Below, piece by piece: positions 6,925 to 14,149 of a stretch of 30,751 nucleotides of DNA. The stretch is taken from NCBI GenBank assembly GCA_964467345.1, contig CAYXPY010000021.1, forward strand, positions 1 through 30,751. Reading direction: 5' to 3'. Source of the stretch: SM1-50 sp964467345 (GTDB lineage Archaea > Thermoplasmatota > E2 > DHVEG-1). Position 1 is the first letter of the stretch; each line of letters starts with the position of its first letter. Under the pieces are notes generated by a model. That model did no database searches, had not been told where the DNA came from, and worked only from the letters and a program-made list of their open reading frames with translations. The translations under genes and the position numbers were made by a program.

Positions 6925-8493
6925 GTGATGGGAATGCAACACATAAAAGAAAATTTCGTTGTGCAGGAGCCACTTCACCCCTCCTCAGATGATCGGTATA
7001 AAACATTATTTGAGCGGATTAATGCTGCAGCGTTTCTCAGCAGTTTCGAAGGGCAAATCCAAGAGGCCAATCAAAAATCCTATGAGTATCTCGGATATGA
7101 GTGGAATGAGTTGCTTCGTTTGACGTTACAAGACATCCTTTCAAAAGAGCTTGACTGGAGCCAGATCCGTGAGGAACTTGCGGCACGAGGATGTCTTAGT
7201 TTAGAGTCAGAATCGGTCTGTAAAAACGGCACACAATTCCCTGTTGATGTCAACATCTCGATTTTTCGGATGAACGGCAAACTGGTCCTCTTTATGTTGC
7301 TTTGGGATATCACCGAGCGAAAAAACCAGGAGAAACGATTGAAGGAAAGCGAGAAAAAGTACCATGGCCTGTTTGAGTATACGACCGATGGCATCTTCGT
7401 CCTTGATGCCCATGGGGATATCCTTGATATCAATACACGCATGTGTGAGATTCTTGATGTGATGAAATCCACTGTTCTGAACAAAAACCTCTTCAGTATG
7501 GATTTGCTCACCGCACGGTCGCTTCCTGCGGTCGTTCAACAGTTTGAACAACTCCTTTCAGAAAAAATCGCAGGCAGTTACACGACAGAGATTAAGACCC
7601 GCCAGGGAAAGGTTTTGCAGGTTGAAATCAGCTCATTTTTCCTGGTGAAAAAAGACAATGAAGTGGATAATTTTGTCTTAATCGTCCGTGATATTACGAC
7701 GCGAAATGAAATGGAACAAAAACGGTCTGAGGAACATGATTTGTTGGAAACCATCATGGAAAACATCCCTGAATTGGTGGCGTGCAAGGATGATCAACAT
7801 CGGTATGTTCTTGTAAGCAAAGCCTATGCCCATGCGTTTCATTTTACCCCTGAGCAGATGGTGGGGAAAACCGATTTTGATTTTATGGCAAGTAAGCAAG
7901 CTCAGCGAAGTGTCGATGATGAAAACGCCATCATGCGTTCCGGCCAGTCGATAATGGATCGTTTCGAAATGGTGCCTACGGAGGATGGCTCAGGGCGATG
8001 GATGTCTGTGACAAAGATACCAAGATACAATGTAGAAGGAACGATCATTGGGACCATGGCGATTTCCCAGGATGTCACCTTGTTAAAACAAACGGAGACG
8101 GAAGCAGCATACAACCTTACGCTATTACAGACGTTGCTTGATGCTATTCCTGATCCGGTCTCGTTTAAGGATTCTCAGCATCGCTTTATCATCGTCAATA
8201 AGGCTCTTGCCCGTAACTTCAGGGTTTCACCGGAGGCGATGATCGGCAGAACGGATTTTGATTACATGCCAAAGGAGCAGGCTCAGAAGGCTTTTGAGCA
8301 GGATACCCTGATAGTGCAGACTGGGTCTTCCATAGTTGATTCTGTTGAGACGAGTATGGATGACCATGGTGCTTCGCAGTGGATCTCTGTGACCAAGGTG
8401 CCTCGGTATGATTCTGAGGGAAAGATAATCGGGACATTGTGCATTTCTCGTGATATCACCCAATGGAAGCGTCTGGCGGAGAACAAGACCTAG
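6925..8493 (+). CDS. Protein with four PAS sensor domains and no output domain
   Basis: Soluble protein of about 522 residues made almost wholly of PAS domains: about 25-132, 145-270, 280-393 and 400-515. Each ends in the PAS/PAC junction pattern (LLWDITERK, VLIVRDITTRN, MAISQDVTLLK, LCISRDITQWK). No transmembrane helix, histidine kinase, GGDEF, methyl-accepting or DNA-binding domain follows; the protein stops right after the fourth PAS. Domains 3 and 4 are close copies (VGKTDFDFM / IGRTDFDYM, then WMSVTKIPRY / WISVTKVPRY), pointing to a fairly recent tandem duplication. Start codons GTG 6925, ATG 6928 and ATG 6934 are all possible. It probably binds a ligand or cofactor and signals through a partner encoded elsewhere; ligand and partner are unknown. 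Confidence 0.92.
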   Translation: MMGMQHIKENFVVQEPLHPSSDDRYKTLFERINAAAFLSSFEGQIQEANQKSYEYLGYEWNELLRLTLQDILSKELDWSQIREELAARGCLSLESESVCKNGTQFPVDVNISIFRMNGKLVLFMLLWDITERKNQEKRLKESEKKYHGLFEYTTDGIFVLDAHGDILDINTRMCEILDVMKSTVLNKNLFSMDLLTARSLPAVVQQFEQLLSEKIAGSYTTEIKTRQGKVLQVEISSFFLVKKDNEVDNFVLIVRDITTRNEMEQKRSEEHDLLETIMENIPELVACKDDQHRYVLVSKAYAHAFHFTPEQMVGKTDFDFMASKQAQRSVDDENAIMRSGQSIMDRFEMVPTEDGSGRWMSVTKIPRYNVEGTIIGTMAISQDVTLLKQTETEAAYNLTLLQTLLDAIPDPVSFKDSQHRFIIVNKALARNFRVSPEAMIGRTDFDYMPKEQAQKAFEQDTLIVQTGSSIVDSVETSMDDHGASQWISVTKVPRYDSEGKIIGTLCISRDITQWKRLAENKT

Positions 8494-8934
8494 TTCCTCG
8501 TATCAGTGTTGTTTTATCCTGCGGGCTTTCTATCTGGGGGATACGACTTAGTTTTATATGAATATTTAGATAAAATGTAACGCATGCGGCAGAAAAACTG
8601 AAAATATACTCTCAATAGGCGTTGGTCCTTGAGACGTTTTCTCTCTTTTTTCGCCCTTTTTCTTTTCGAAATTGGATGATAAAAAAAACGAAGAATCGCT
8701 CAAATCTCCTCTGGATTAATTTTATAACAAAATTTATATACTTACTAAAGTAATATTAGTTCAAGGTTTGATGATGGGGGGCGATCCCTATTTTTCCCAT
8801 CTCTCCTCACCACCTCCTCCCGGCCCTCCCATCTTCACCTTAAAACACTTTTTTTGGCAGAACCACAGACGTTTCAGATACCTTTAAATCCTCTTTCCTC
8901 TCTATATAATAATATAAAATAATGAGGGAGACCA
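8494..8934. other. Intergenic region with promoter-like elements and a possible micro-ORF
   Basis: 441 bp with no conventional gene. It contains a TATA-like AATTTATATA at 8731-8740. About 30 nt downstream begins a possible 38-codon reading frame (ATG 8771, stop 8885-8887) encoding a proline-rich peptide. The pyrimidine-rich tract at 8787-8836 could equally be part of a small untranslated RNA or a terminator. TTTAAAT near 8883 and ATATAATAATATAAAA near 8904-8918 are candidate TATA boxes of the downstream hydrolase gene. Confidence 0.4.
8771..8887 (+). CDS. Possible proline-rich micro-ORF (38 codons), uncertain
   Basis: Two ATGs in tandem (8771, 8774) start a 38-residue frame, MMGGDPYFSHLSSPPPPG then hydrophobic and basic residues to TAA at 8885. 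AATTTATATA at 8731-8740 lies where a promoter would give a leader of fewer than 10 nt. No family is recognised. The pyrimidine-rich composition means it could be chance or a small RNA instead. Confidence 0.2.
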   Translation: MMGGDPYFSHLSSPPPPGPPIFTLKHFFWQNHRRFRYL

Positions 8935-9948
8935 ATGGAAAAAAAACACATATCAAGAGGGGTACTATCCAGTGTTCTCATCAGTATGCTGACCGTGACC
9001 CTTCTTGGGCCTTGCTGCCAGGCAATCACACAAGATGAAACAACGACCGTCCTCCTTGAGCCACCAACACCACCCCAGCAACCACCCGATGGACCTGGTG
9101 GGTCGAATTACACTCATGGGGGGATTCGACAATCACGCTATGGATTTGGGTCCCGTCAGTTCTGGATATTCGAACCAACAAACCCGACTCCATCCTCTGC
9201 GCCATTGATTGTGTTTAACCATGGATGGAGCGCGATATTCCCGATTTTCTATAAAGCCTGGATTGAACATCTGGTCAAAAGAGGCAGTATCGTGGTATAC
9301 CCACGGTACCAGTTCGGTCCACTCATCGGTAGCCGCACTGCGACACAAAACGCGATATATGCGGTGAAACAGGCTATTGCACTCCTCCAGGATGGGACTC
9401 ATGTCACACCGGATCTTGAGAGGTTTGCGATTGTTGGTCATTCACTTGGAGGCGGGATCACCGCTGAAATGGCTACCCTCGCAGCGCACGAAGGTCTCCC
9501 CTTCCCACAAGCGGTCATGCCTGTGCAACCGTTCGTCCGAGGAGATACCATGATGAAGGATTTCCAAGCAATCCCTGCTGAAACACTGTTGTTGGTGGTA
9601 GTCGGGGAGAATGATACGATCGTTGGGAACTCCTCCGGTGCATTGATTTTCTCAACTGCCACGCAGGTCCCGTTAGACCGGAAGGATTTCATTATCCAGC
9701 GAACCGACCGATACGGCGAACCACCTCTGGTCGCAGATCATATCGCCCCGGTGTGCATCCCTGGTGACTCATCGGTTGATGCGATGGACTTTTACTCGAC
9801 ATGGAAGCTGTTTGATGCGCTCACCGACTATGCGTTTTATGGAATCAATGGGGAATACTGTCTTGGTGACACACCTCAGCAGCGGTTCATGGGATACTGG
9901 AGCGATGGGACCCCTGTTCGAGAGCTGACGGTGACCGATACTCCTTAA
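8935..9948 (+). CDS. Secreted serine alpha/beta hydrolase (lipase/polyester-hydrolase-like fold)
   Basis: Exported hydrolase of 337 residues. A signal peptide is seen at about 1-30 (basic MEKKHISRG, hydrophobic core, ending near CCQA), followed by a Pro-rich linker. The catalytic triad can be placed: Ser170 in the nucleophile elbow GHSLGGG, Asp227 in VVVGENDTIVG, and His269 in VADHIAPV. The oxyanion-hole segment is LIVFNHGW (about 91-98). This arrangement fits the dienelactone hydrolase / chlorophyllase / polyester-hydrolase branch of the fold; the substrate cannot be told from sequence. The ATG at 8935 follows GAGGGAG. The gene stands alone, followed by a 12-T terminator-like run. Confidence 0.85.
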   Translation: MEKKHISRGVLSSVLISMLTVTLLGPCCQAITQDETTTVLLEPPTPPQQPPDGPGGSNYTHGGIRQSRYGFGSRQFWIFEPTNPTPSSAPLIVFNHGWSAIFPIFYKAWIEHLVKRGSIVVYPRYQFGPLIGSRTATQNAIYAVKQAIALLQDGTHVTPDLERFAIVGHSLGGGITAEMATLAAHEGLPFPQAVMPVQPFVRGDTMMKDFQAIPAETLLLVVVGENDTIVGNSSGALIFSTATQVPLDRKDFIIQRTDRYGEPPLVADHIAPVCIPGDSSVDAMDFYSTWKLFDALTDYAFYGINGEYCLGDTPQQRFMGYWSDGTPVRELTVTDTP

Positions 9949-9960
9949 TTTTTTTTTTTT
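9949..9960 (+). terminator. Poly-T terminator after the hydrolase gene
   Basis: Twelve consecutive T directly follow the TAA stop, typical of archaeal T-rich transcription termination. Confidence 0.6.
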
Positions 9961-10005
9961 CCTGAGGCCATCTTATTTTTCCGTTTTGCCGTTTTTACGA
10001 GGCAG

Positions 10006-10015
10006 CTTTATATAC
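10006..10015 (+). promoter_or_regulatory. TATA box before the small basic protein gene
   Basis: CTTTATATAC is a good archaeal TATA match. Transcription would begin near 10037, about 25 nt before the ATG at 10062. Confidence 0.55.
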
Positions 10016-10061
10016 GTTCACTGGCAACAACTATCATGCTATTACATATCAATAGCAGGAT

Positions 10062-10259
10062 ATGAGAGAGATGACGAAGAAGAAAATCAAAGTCAAAAAA
10101 CCAAAAGCAAAGTCAAAAACCATGTATGAAGAAATCGTAACAGTTCAGGATGACCTCTTTGACAGATGCGTCCGGAAAGGACTCATAGAAAAAACAGCCT
10201 GCGGGTATTACTTCACCCCAGAGTTCTTCGAGACACTTGAAATCTACAATGACGAGTAA
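10062..10259 (+). CDS. Small basic protein of unknown function (65 aa)
   Basis: Not recognised. The first 20 residues are very lysine-rich (TKKKIKVKKPKAKSKT), which suggests nucleic-acid contact. The rest, about 21-65, is an acidic-to-mixed segment with a probable small alpha/beta fold (YEEIVTVQDDLFDRCVRKGL, then CGYYFTPEFFETLEIY) and a single pair of cysteines that are not spaced as a zinc site. A TATA box lies 47-56 nt upstream and a hairpin terminator follows the stop, so it is a free-standing transcription unit, supporting a real gene. The start may be 10062 or the in-frame ATG at 10071. Confidence 0.7.
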   Translation: MREMTKKKIKVKKPKAKSKTMYEEIVTVQDDLFDRCVRKGLIEKTACGYYFTPEFFETLEIYNDE

Positions 10260-10297
10260 GGCATCAGTGAATGCCTCCCCGTCCTTTTTTTCCTTTT
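10260..10297 (+). terminator. Hairpin plus T-run terminator
   Basis: Directly after the stop codon, GGCAT and ATGCC form a 5-bp stem with a 6-nt loop, followed by T-rich CCTTTTTTTCCTTTT. It lies between two converging genes and could serve the plus strand. Confidence 0.5.
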
Positions 10298-10303
10298 AGA
10301 TCA

Positions 10304-10795
10304 TTACAACCGTTTTTTCTGGCGTAATTTCTCCCGGGTATAGGGCAACAGACCACCCGCGTCCCGGATAGCAAGGATCTCCTTTGGAAGCTTGGGAAAC
10401 GAAAAACTCTTCGAACCAACCGAAATACTGCCTCCCGCAACATCAAGAACCACGAGATCACCAGGTTGATACGCCCGTACGGCATCTGGGCATTCAATCA
10501 ACAACAACCCCTGGTTGATGGCAGACCGATAAAAAATCCGTGCAAAGCTCTCCGCGACCACCGCAGCGATACCCACCGCCTTTAGCCCAACCACCGGTTG
10601 CTCCCGGGAGCTGCCACAGCCGAAGTTCTTGCCTGCAAAGATGATGTCACCTTTCGTGACGTTCTTGGCAAACGACGGGTCAAGATCCTCCAACAAATGT
10701 GGTTTGATCTCCTCAGCAGTGCTGCAGGTATAGGTGTATTTCCCAGGAAAGAGCATATCGGTGTTGATGTTTTCTCCGTACTTCCAGACCTTCAT
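10304..10795 (-). CDS. LeuD-type small subunit, aconitase-superfamily hydro-lyase
   Basis: Small (swivel-domain) subunit of a 3-isopropylmalate/homoaconitate-type dehydratase, 163 residues, normal length. Seen: GENINTDMLFPGKYTYT (about 7-23), the start and the substrate-selecting loop of LeuD-type proteins, and GKNFGCGSSREQP (about 56-68), the conserved phosphate/carboxylate-binding motif. The loop reads YTYT where archaeal isopropylmalate isomerases typically have YLVY and homoaconitases YLRT, so the substrate is not predictable. The ATG overlaps the stop of the large-subunit gene by 4 nt, so the two are translated together and form the heterodimer. The LeuC/LeuD family is certain; leucine biosynthesis itself is not shown, as no leuA or leuB is nearby. 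Confidence 0.92.
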   Translation of the reverse strand: MKVWKYGENINTDMLFPGKYTYTCSTAEEIKPHLLEDLDPSFAKNVTKGDIIFAGKNFGCGSSREQPVVGLKAVGIAAVVAESFARIFYRSAINQGLLLIECPDAVRAYQPGDLVVLDVAGGSISVGSKSFSFPKLPKEILAIRDAGGLLPYTREKLRQKKRL

Positions 10796-12066
10796 TTGTG
10801 TATCATCCTCCGTGGATCCGTAATCTTCCCCTGAATCGCAGACACAGCGACGGTCGCAGGACTCGCCAGGTAAATCTCCGCTTCTTTACATCCCATCCGA
10901 CCCTTGAAATTCCGATTTGACGTGCTCAGACACCGCTCACCAGGAGCAAGCACCCCCTGATGCGCCCCCAGACACGGGCCGCACCCTGGTGGAAGGATCG
11001 TCGCACCAGCCTCAAGCAACACACTGATGAAGCCTTTCTTCAGCGATTCAAGATACACGGCTCGTGACGAGGGAAGCAGCAGCAAACGCACAGAGGGATG
11101 GACGTTGTGTCCTTTTAGGATACGTGCGGCGACCTCAAAATCAGAGACCCGCCCGTTCGTACACGTCCCAAGCAGACATTGTTGGATCTCGGTTCCTTCG
11201 ACCTCCGAAATCGGTTTGACGGCATCAACGCTATGTGGTATCGCAACCACCGGCCCAATCTGAGAAAGATCATAAGAACACTGCCGTTCGTAGTGCGCAT
11301 CCGCATCAGCAGCAATAGGCTGGTATTTTGATTTCCGTACACCAATCGAGGTGAGATAGTCGACCGTGACAGCATCGACAGGAAACAAAGCGTTTTTTGC
11401 TCCCATCTCCACCCCCATGTTTGCCATGGTGAACCGCTCATCAACAGAGAACTGTGCGATGTCTCCGGTAAACTCAACAGAGCAATAATCAGCACCAGAC
11501 GCAGATAAATCCCCGATGATGGAGAGAATAACATCCTTCGCATAGACCCCTTGTTCCAACCGGCCGGCGAAGGTTATCTTGATGCTCTGAGGAACCTTCA
11601 ACCACGTCTCACCCGTCAGCAACAATGCTGCAGCCTCAGTCCGATCGATCCCTGAGGAAAACGCACCGACCGCCCCATATGAGCAGGTATGGGAGTCACT
11701 GCCAAGAAGAAGTGTCCCTGGTAAGGCTAATCCTTTCTCAAGGATGATCTGATGACAGACCCCGTATCCGACGTCAAAAAAATGTGTCAACTTATGGGTT
11801 TTGACAAACTCACGGATCTGTTTATGCTGCGAAGCGTTTTTCTCCGCTGCCGCAGGGATGACATGGTCAAGGACGATGACGGGGAGATCCTTACGAAACA
11901 CCCCGTACTGCTGCAGTTCAGGTTGAATCTTCGAAATGATTGGTGCTGCGTTGTCATGCATCAAGAGATGATCCGGTTTGACGGTGACGATCTGACCGGG
12001 TTGAACATGGGTCTCACCACCGTATTTCGCAAGGATCTTTTCTGCAAACGTCATCTTCATTGTCAT
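10792..12066 (-). CDS. LeuC-type large subunit, aconitase-superfamily hydro-lyase
   Basis: Catalytic [4Fe-4S] subunit, up to 424 residues, typical of archaeal 3-isopropylmalate/homoaconitate dehydratases. The cluster cysteines are Cys302 in LLGTCTNGR, and Cys362 and Cys365 in GCGPCLGAHQG. GYGVCHQIILEKGLALPG and GSDSHTCSYGAVGAF are further active-site segments. The first ATG (12066) directly abuts the stop of the upstream fused gene; an in-frame ATG at 12054 (MTFAEKI) is an alternative that better matches where related proteins begin. It catalyses hydration/dehydration isomerisation of a 2- or 3-hydroxy acid together with the downstream small subunit. Which acid is unknown. Confidence 0.93.
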   Translation of the reverse strand: MTMKMTFAEKILAKYGGETHVQPGQIVTVKPDHLLMHDNAAPIISKIQPELQQYGVFRKDLPVIVLDHVIPAAAEKNASQHKQIREFVKTHKLTHFFDVGYGVCHQIILEKGLALPGTLLLGSDSHTCSYGAVGAFSSGIDRTEAAALLLTGETWLKVPQSIKITFAGRLEQGVYAKDVILSIIGDLSASGADYCSVEFTGDIAQFSVDERFTMANMGVEMGAKNALFPVDAVTVDYLTSIGVRKSKYQPIAADADAHYERQCSYDLSQIGPVVAIPHSVDAVKPISEVEGTEIQQCLLGTCTNGRVSDFEVAARILKGHNVHPSVRLLLLPSSRAVYLESLKKGFISVLLEAGATILPPGCGPCLGAHQGVLAPGERCLSTSNRNFKGRMGCKEAEIYLASPATVAVSAIQGKITDPRRMIHK

Positions 12067-13872
12067 TCAGCCTCCCAGCAATCCACCGCGGAGATAAATG
12101 TCTTTTTGAGCCTCAGAGAATGGTTTCGCTTGTACTGTTTTCCCTGCTGTGTGGTCTTTGATGACCCCGGTGTCAAAATCAATGGAAAGGATGTCTTTAT
12201 CATGGATTTTTTTTATGATGTCCTCTGCGACAAGGATAGGCATCCCGCTGTTGATCGCATTACGCTCGTAAATAGCACCAAATGACTCTGCGACGATCAC
12301 GCTGATTCCAAGTGCTTTGAAACAATCAACCGCCTGTTGTCGGGAGCTGCCACAGCCGAAGTTCTTGCCGACAACCACGATATCCCCTTTCTGTGCCTGT
12401 GTGGCGAACTGTTCGTAGCCTTTCAGGTTCCCGAACGTGTAGCGTCCCATCTCCTTGAGGTCTGTGATTGCTAGATGCCGGTTATGATAGATCATGTCGG
12501 TGTCGATGTTGTCTTTTTGGATGACCCAGGCTCTCCCCTGAACCATCAGCGGCATTGAGACTATTGTTTTCTCTGTTTGACCCACCAGGCTGCTTTGTAC
12601 CGGTTCCACTTTTAAGGGAGCTGGTTTCTTTGGGATCGCATCAGCAGTGGTGATAGAGCCGGCGAGCAACGAGGCAGCAACGGTTTGCGGAGATGCAAGA
12701 TAGATGTCGCCTTTGCCTTGTTTGCCTGTGAAATTCCGGTTCCCTGAAGAGACCGTCACCTCTCCTTTTCCGGTTTGCCCTATCTGGCCAGCGGCACAGC
12801 CAGCGCATCCTGCAGAACCGACCAGCGCACCAGCGTCCTTGAAGATCTTCACCAGTCCTTCCTTCAGACAGCTGTTCCAAATCGTATCGGTCGCAGGCAC
12901 AATCTTTAAGATCCTTCCTGGTGCGAGGGAGTTGCCCTTCAAAATCGCAGCTACAGCCCGCATGTCCTCCAACCGTCCGTTGGTACAAGACCCAATAAAA
13001 CCAGAGTCAACAGTGACTCCTTTTACGTCCTGCACTGGGACAACATCCTCAGGATGACCTGGCCGTGCTATCTGCGGCGTCAAACCAGAGATGTCAATGG
13101 TAAGGGTTTTTTCGTAGATAGCATCTGCATCCGCATGCATCGGTTTGACGGTGATCCCGAATGTTTTCCGGTAATACTCCATGATCCTTTCGTTGGTGGG
13201 GAACAGGAGGATGATCCCGCCCATCTCCGTTGCCATGGAGGCGATGGTGACTCTTCCATCCAATGATAAGGAATCGACGTATTCCCCGTAGAGCTCTGCA
13301 GCGTACCCAAGCAGTCCGTTGGCACCGAGTTCTTTGTTCATTTTCAGGACGACGTCCTTTGGGGTAGCTGTAGTGGATGGTGTTCCTTTGAGGTTGATTC
13401 GGATCGTCGGGGGGACCTTGAACCATATTTTCCCATGAGCGAATGAATAAGCGATATCAATATCACCCATGCCCTGGCCGAAGGCTCCGATGGCACCAAG
13501 GATATTCGCATGGGAATCAGTCGATACGAACGTATCTCCTGGAAACACCAGTCCTTCTTCAAAGGCAAGATGGGTCCCAATCCCGCTGTTGATATCGTAG
13601 ATTTTAATGCCATGTTTCCGGGCGAACACCCGACAGATCTGCTGGTTCTCCGCGTATTTCTGGTCGCAACCACCAGGGTTACAATCAAAAGTGAAGAAGG
13701 TATGCTTCGGGTCGTTGATGGGGAGATGGTGTTGCTCGAGGTGTTTGACGACGTTTGCCCCGCCGAAGTCCCGGGCTACTCGAACGTCGATGTTCACATC
13801 GATGATATCATCAACTGTTGCAGTGGTTTTTGAATGCGATTCGAATATTTTTTGGATGATTGTTTTTCCCAT
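12067..13872 (-). CDS. Fused LeuC-LeuD-type hydro-lyase (large and small subunit in one chain)
   Basis: Single 601-residue chain holding both halves of an aconitase-superfamily enzyme. Large-subunit half, about 1-415: STDSHANILGAIGAFGQGMG, cluster cysteines Cys296 in GSCTNGR, Cys356 and Cys359 in GCAGCAAG, and GNRNFTGKQG. Linker, about 415-440. Small-subunit half, about 440-601: DNIDTDMIYHNRHLAIT with the substrate loop and GKNFGCGSSRQQAVD. The usual CHQ motif is replaced by GIGTHLAFEEG. Domain order is large then small without the permutation seen in aconitase B. It is the first gene of an operon with a second, split pair, so the cell makes two related enzymes from one transcript. A TATA-like GATAAAAAAGATAT at 13892-13905 suggests a nearly leaderless start. 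Substrate unknown. Confidence 0.92.
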   Translation of the reverse strand: MGKTIIQKIFESHSKTTATVDDIIDVNIDVRVARDFGGANVVKHLEQHHLPINDPKHTFFTFDCNPGGCDQKYAENQQICRVFARKHGIKIYDINSGIGTHLAFEEGLVFPGDTFVSTDSHANILGAIGAFGQGMGDIDIAYSFAHGKIWFKVPPTIRINLKGTPSTTATPKDVVLKMNKELGANGLLGYAAELYGEYVDSLSLDGRVTIASMATEMGGIILLFPTNERIMEYYRKTFGITVKPMHADADAIYEKTLTIDISGLTPQIARPGHPEDVVPVQDVKGVTVDSGFIGSCTNGRLEDMRAVAAILKGNSLAPGRILKIVPATDTIWNSCLKEGLVKIFKDAGALVGSAGCAGCAAGQIGQTGKGEVTVSSGNRNFTGKQGKGDIYLASPQTVAASLLAGSITTADAIPKKPAPLKVEPVQSSLVGQTEKTIVSMPLMVQGRAWVIQKDNIDTDMIYHNRHLAITDLKEMGRYTFGNLKGYEQFATQAQKGDIVVVGKNFGCGSSRQQAVDCFKALGISVIVAESFGAIYERNAINSGMPILVAEDIIKKIHDKDILSIDFDTGVIKDHTAGKTVQAKPFSEAQKDIYLRGGLLGG

Positions 13873-14070
13873 TTTTATTCACTGTCCCTGATATCTTTTT
13901 TATCGTCTCGTCGCTGTTGATATCCATCAACTGTTGAGACTATGAAAAGATTGTGGTAAACATCCTCTTGGTTTATGATAAAATCGTTTTGTGACCGTCT
14001 TCTCTTTTTTTAGCATTTATCATAATTCCTTGAAAAAAACTATGTATCCATCTGAAATGGCCATCGGAAG

Positions 14071-14080
14071 GTATATATAG
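14071..14080 (+). promoter_or_regulatory. TATA box of the secreted-protein pair
   Basis: GTATATATAG lies about 70-80 nt upstream of the start codon. A transcript beginning near 14102 would include the strong ribosome site AAGGAAGAGGTG at 14131-14142. Confidence 0.6.
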
Positions 14081-14149
14081 AGAAACAGCTTAATTTAATA
14101 TAGGGCAGAAAAAAGGGTAGTTGATACCGTAAGGAAGAGGTGTATGCAT

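Noticed and set aside
12067..13872. Calling the fused hydro-lyase aconitase A or B
   Set aside because: The GSCTNGR and GKNFGCGSSRQQ motifs and the domain order fit LeuC/LeuD-type enzymes better; there is no AcnA- or AcnB-type arrangement.
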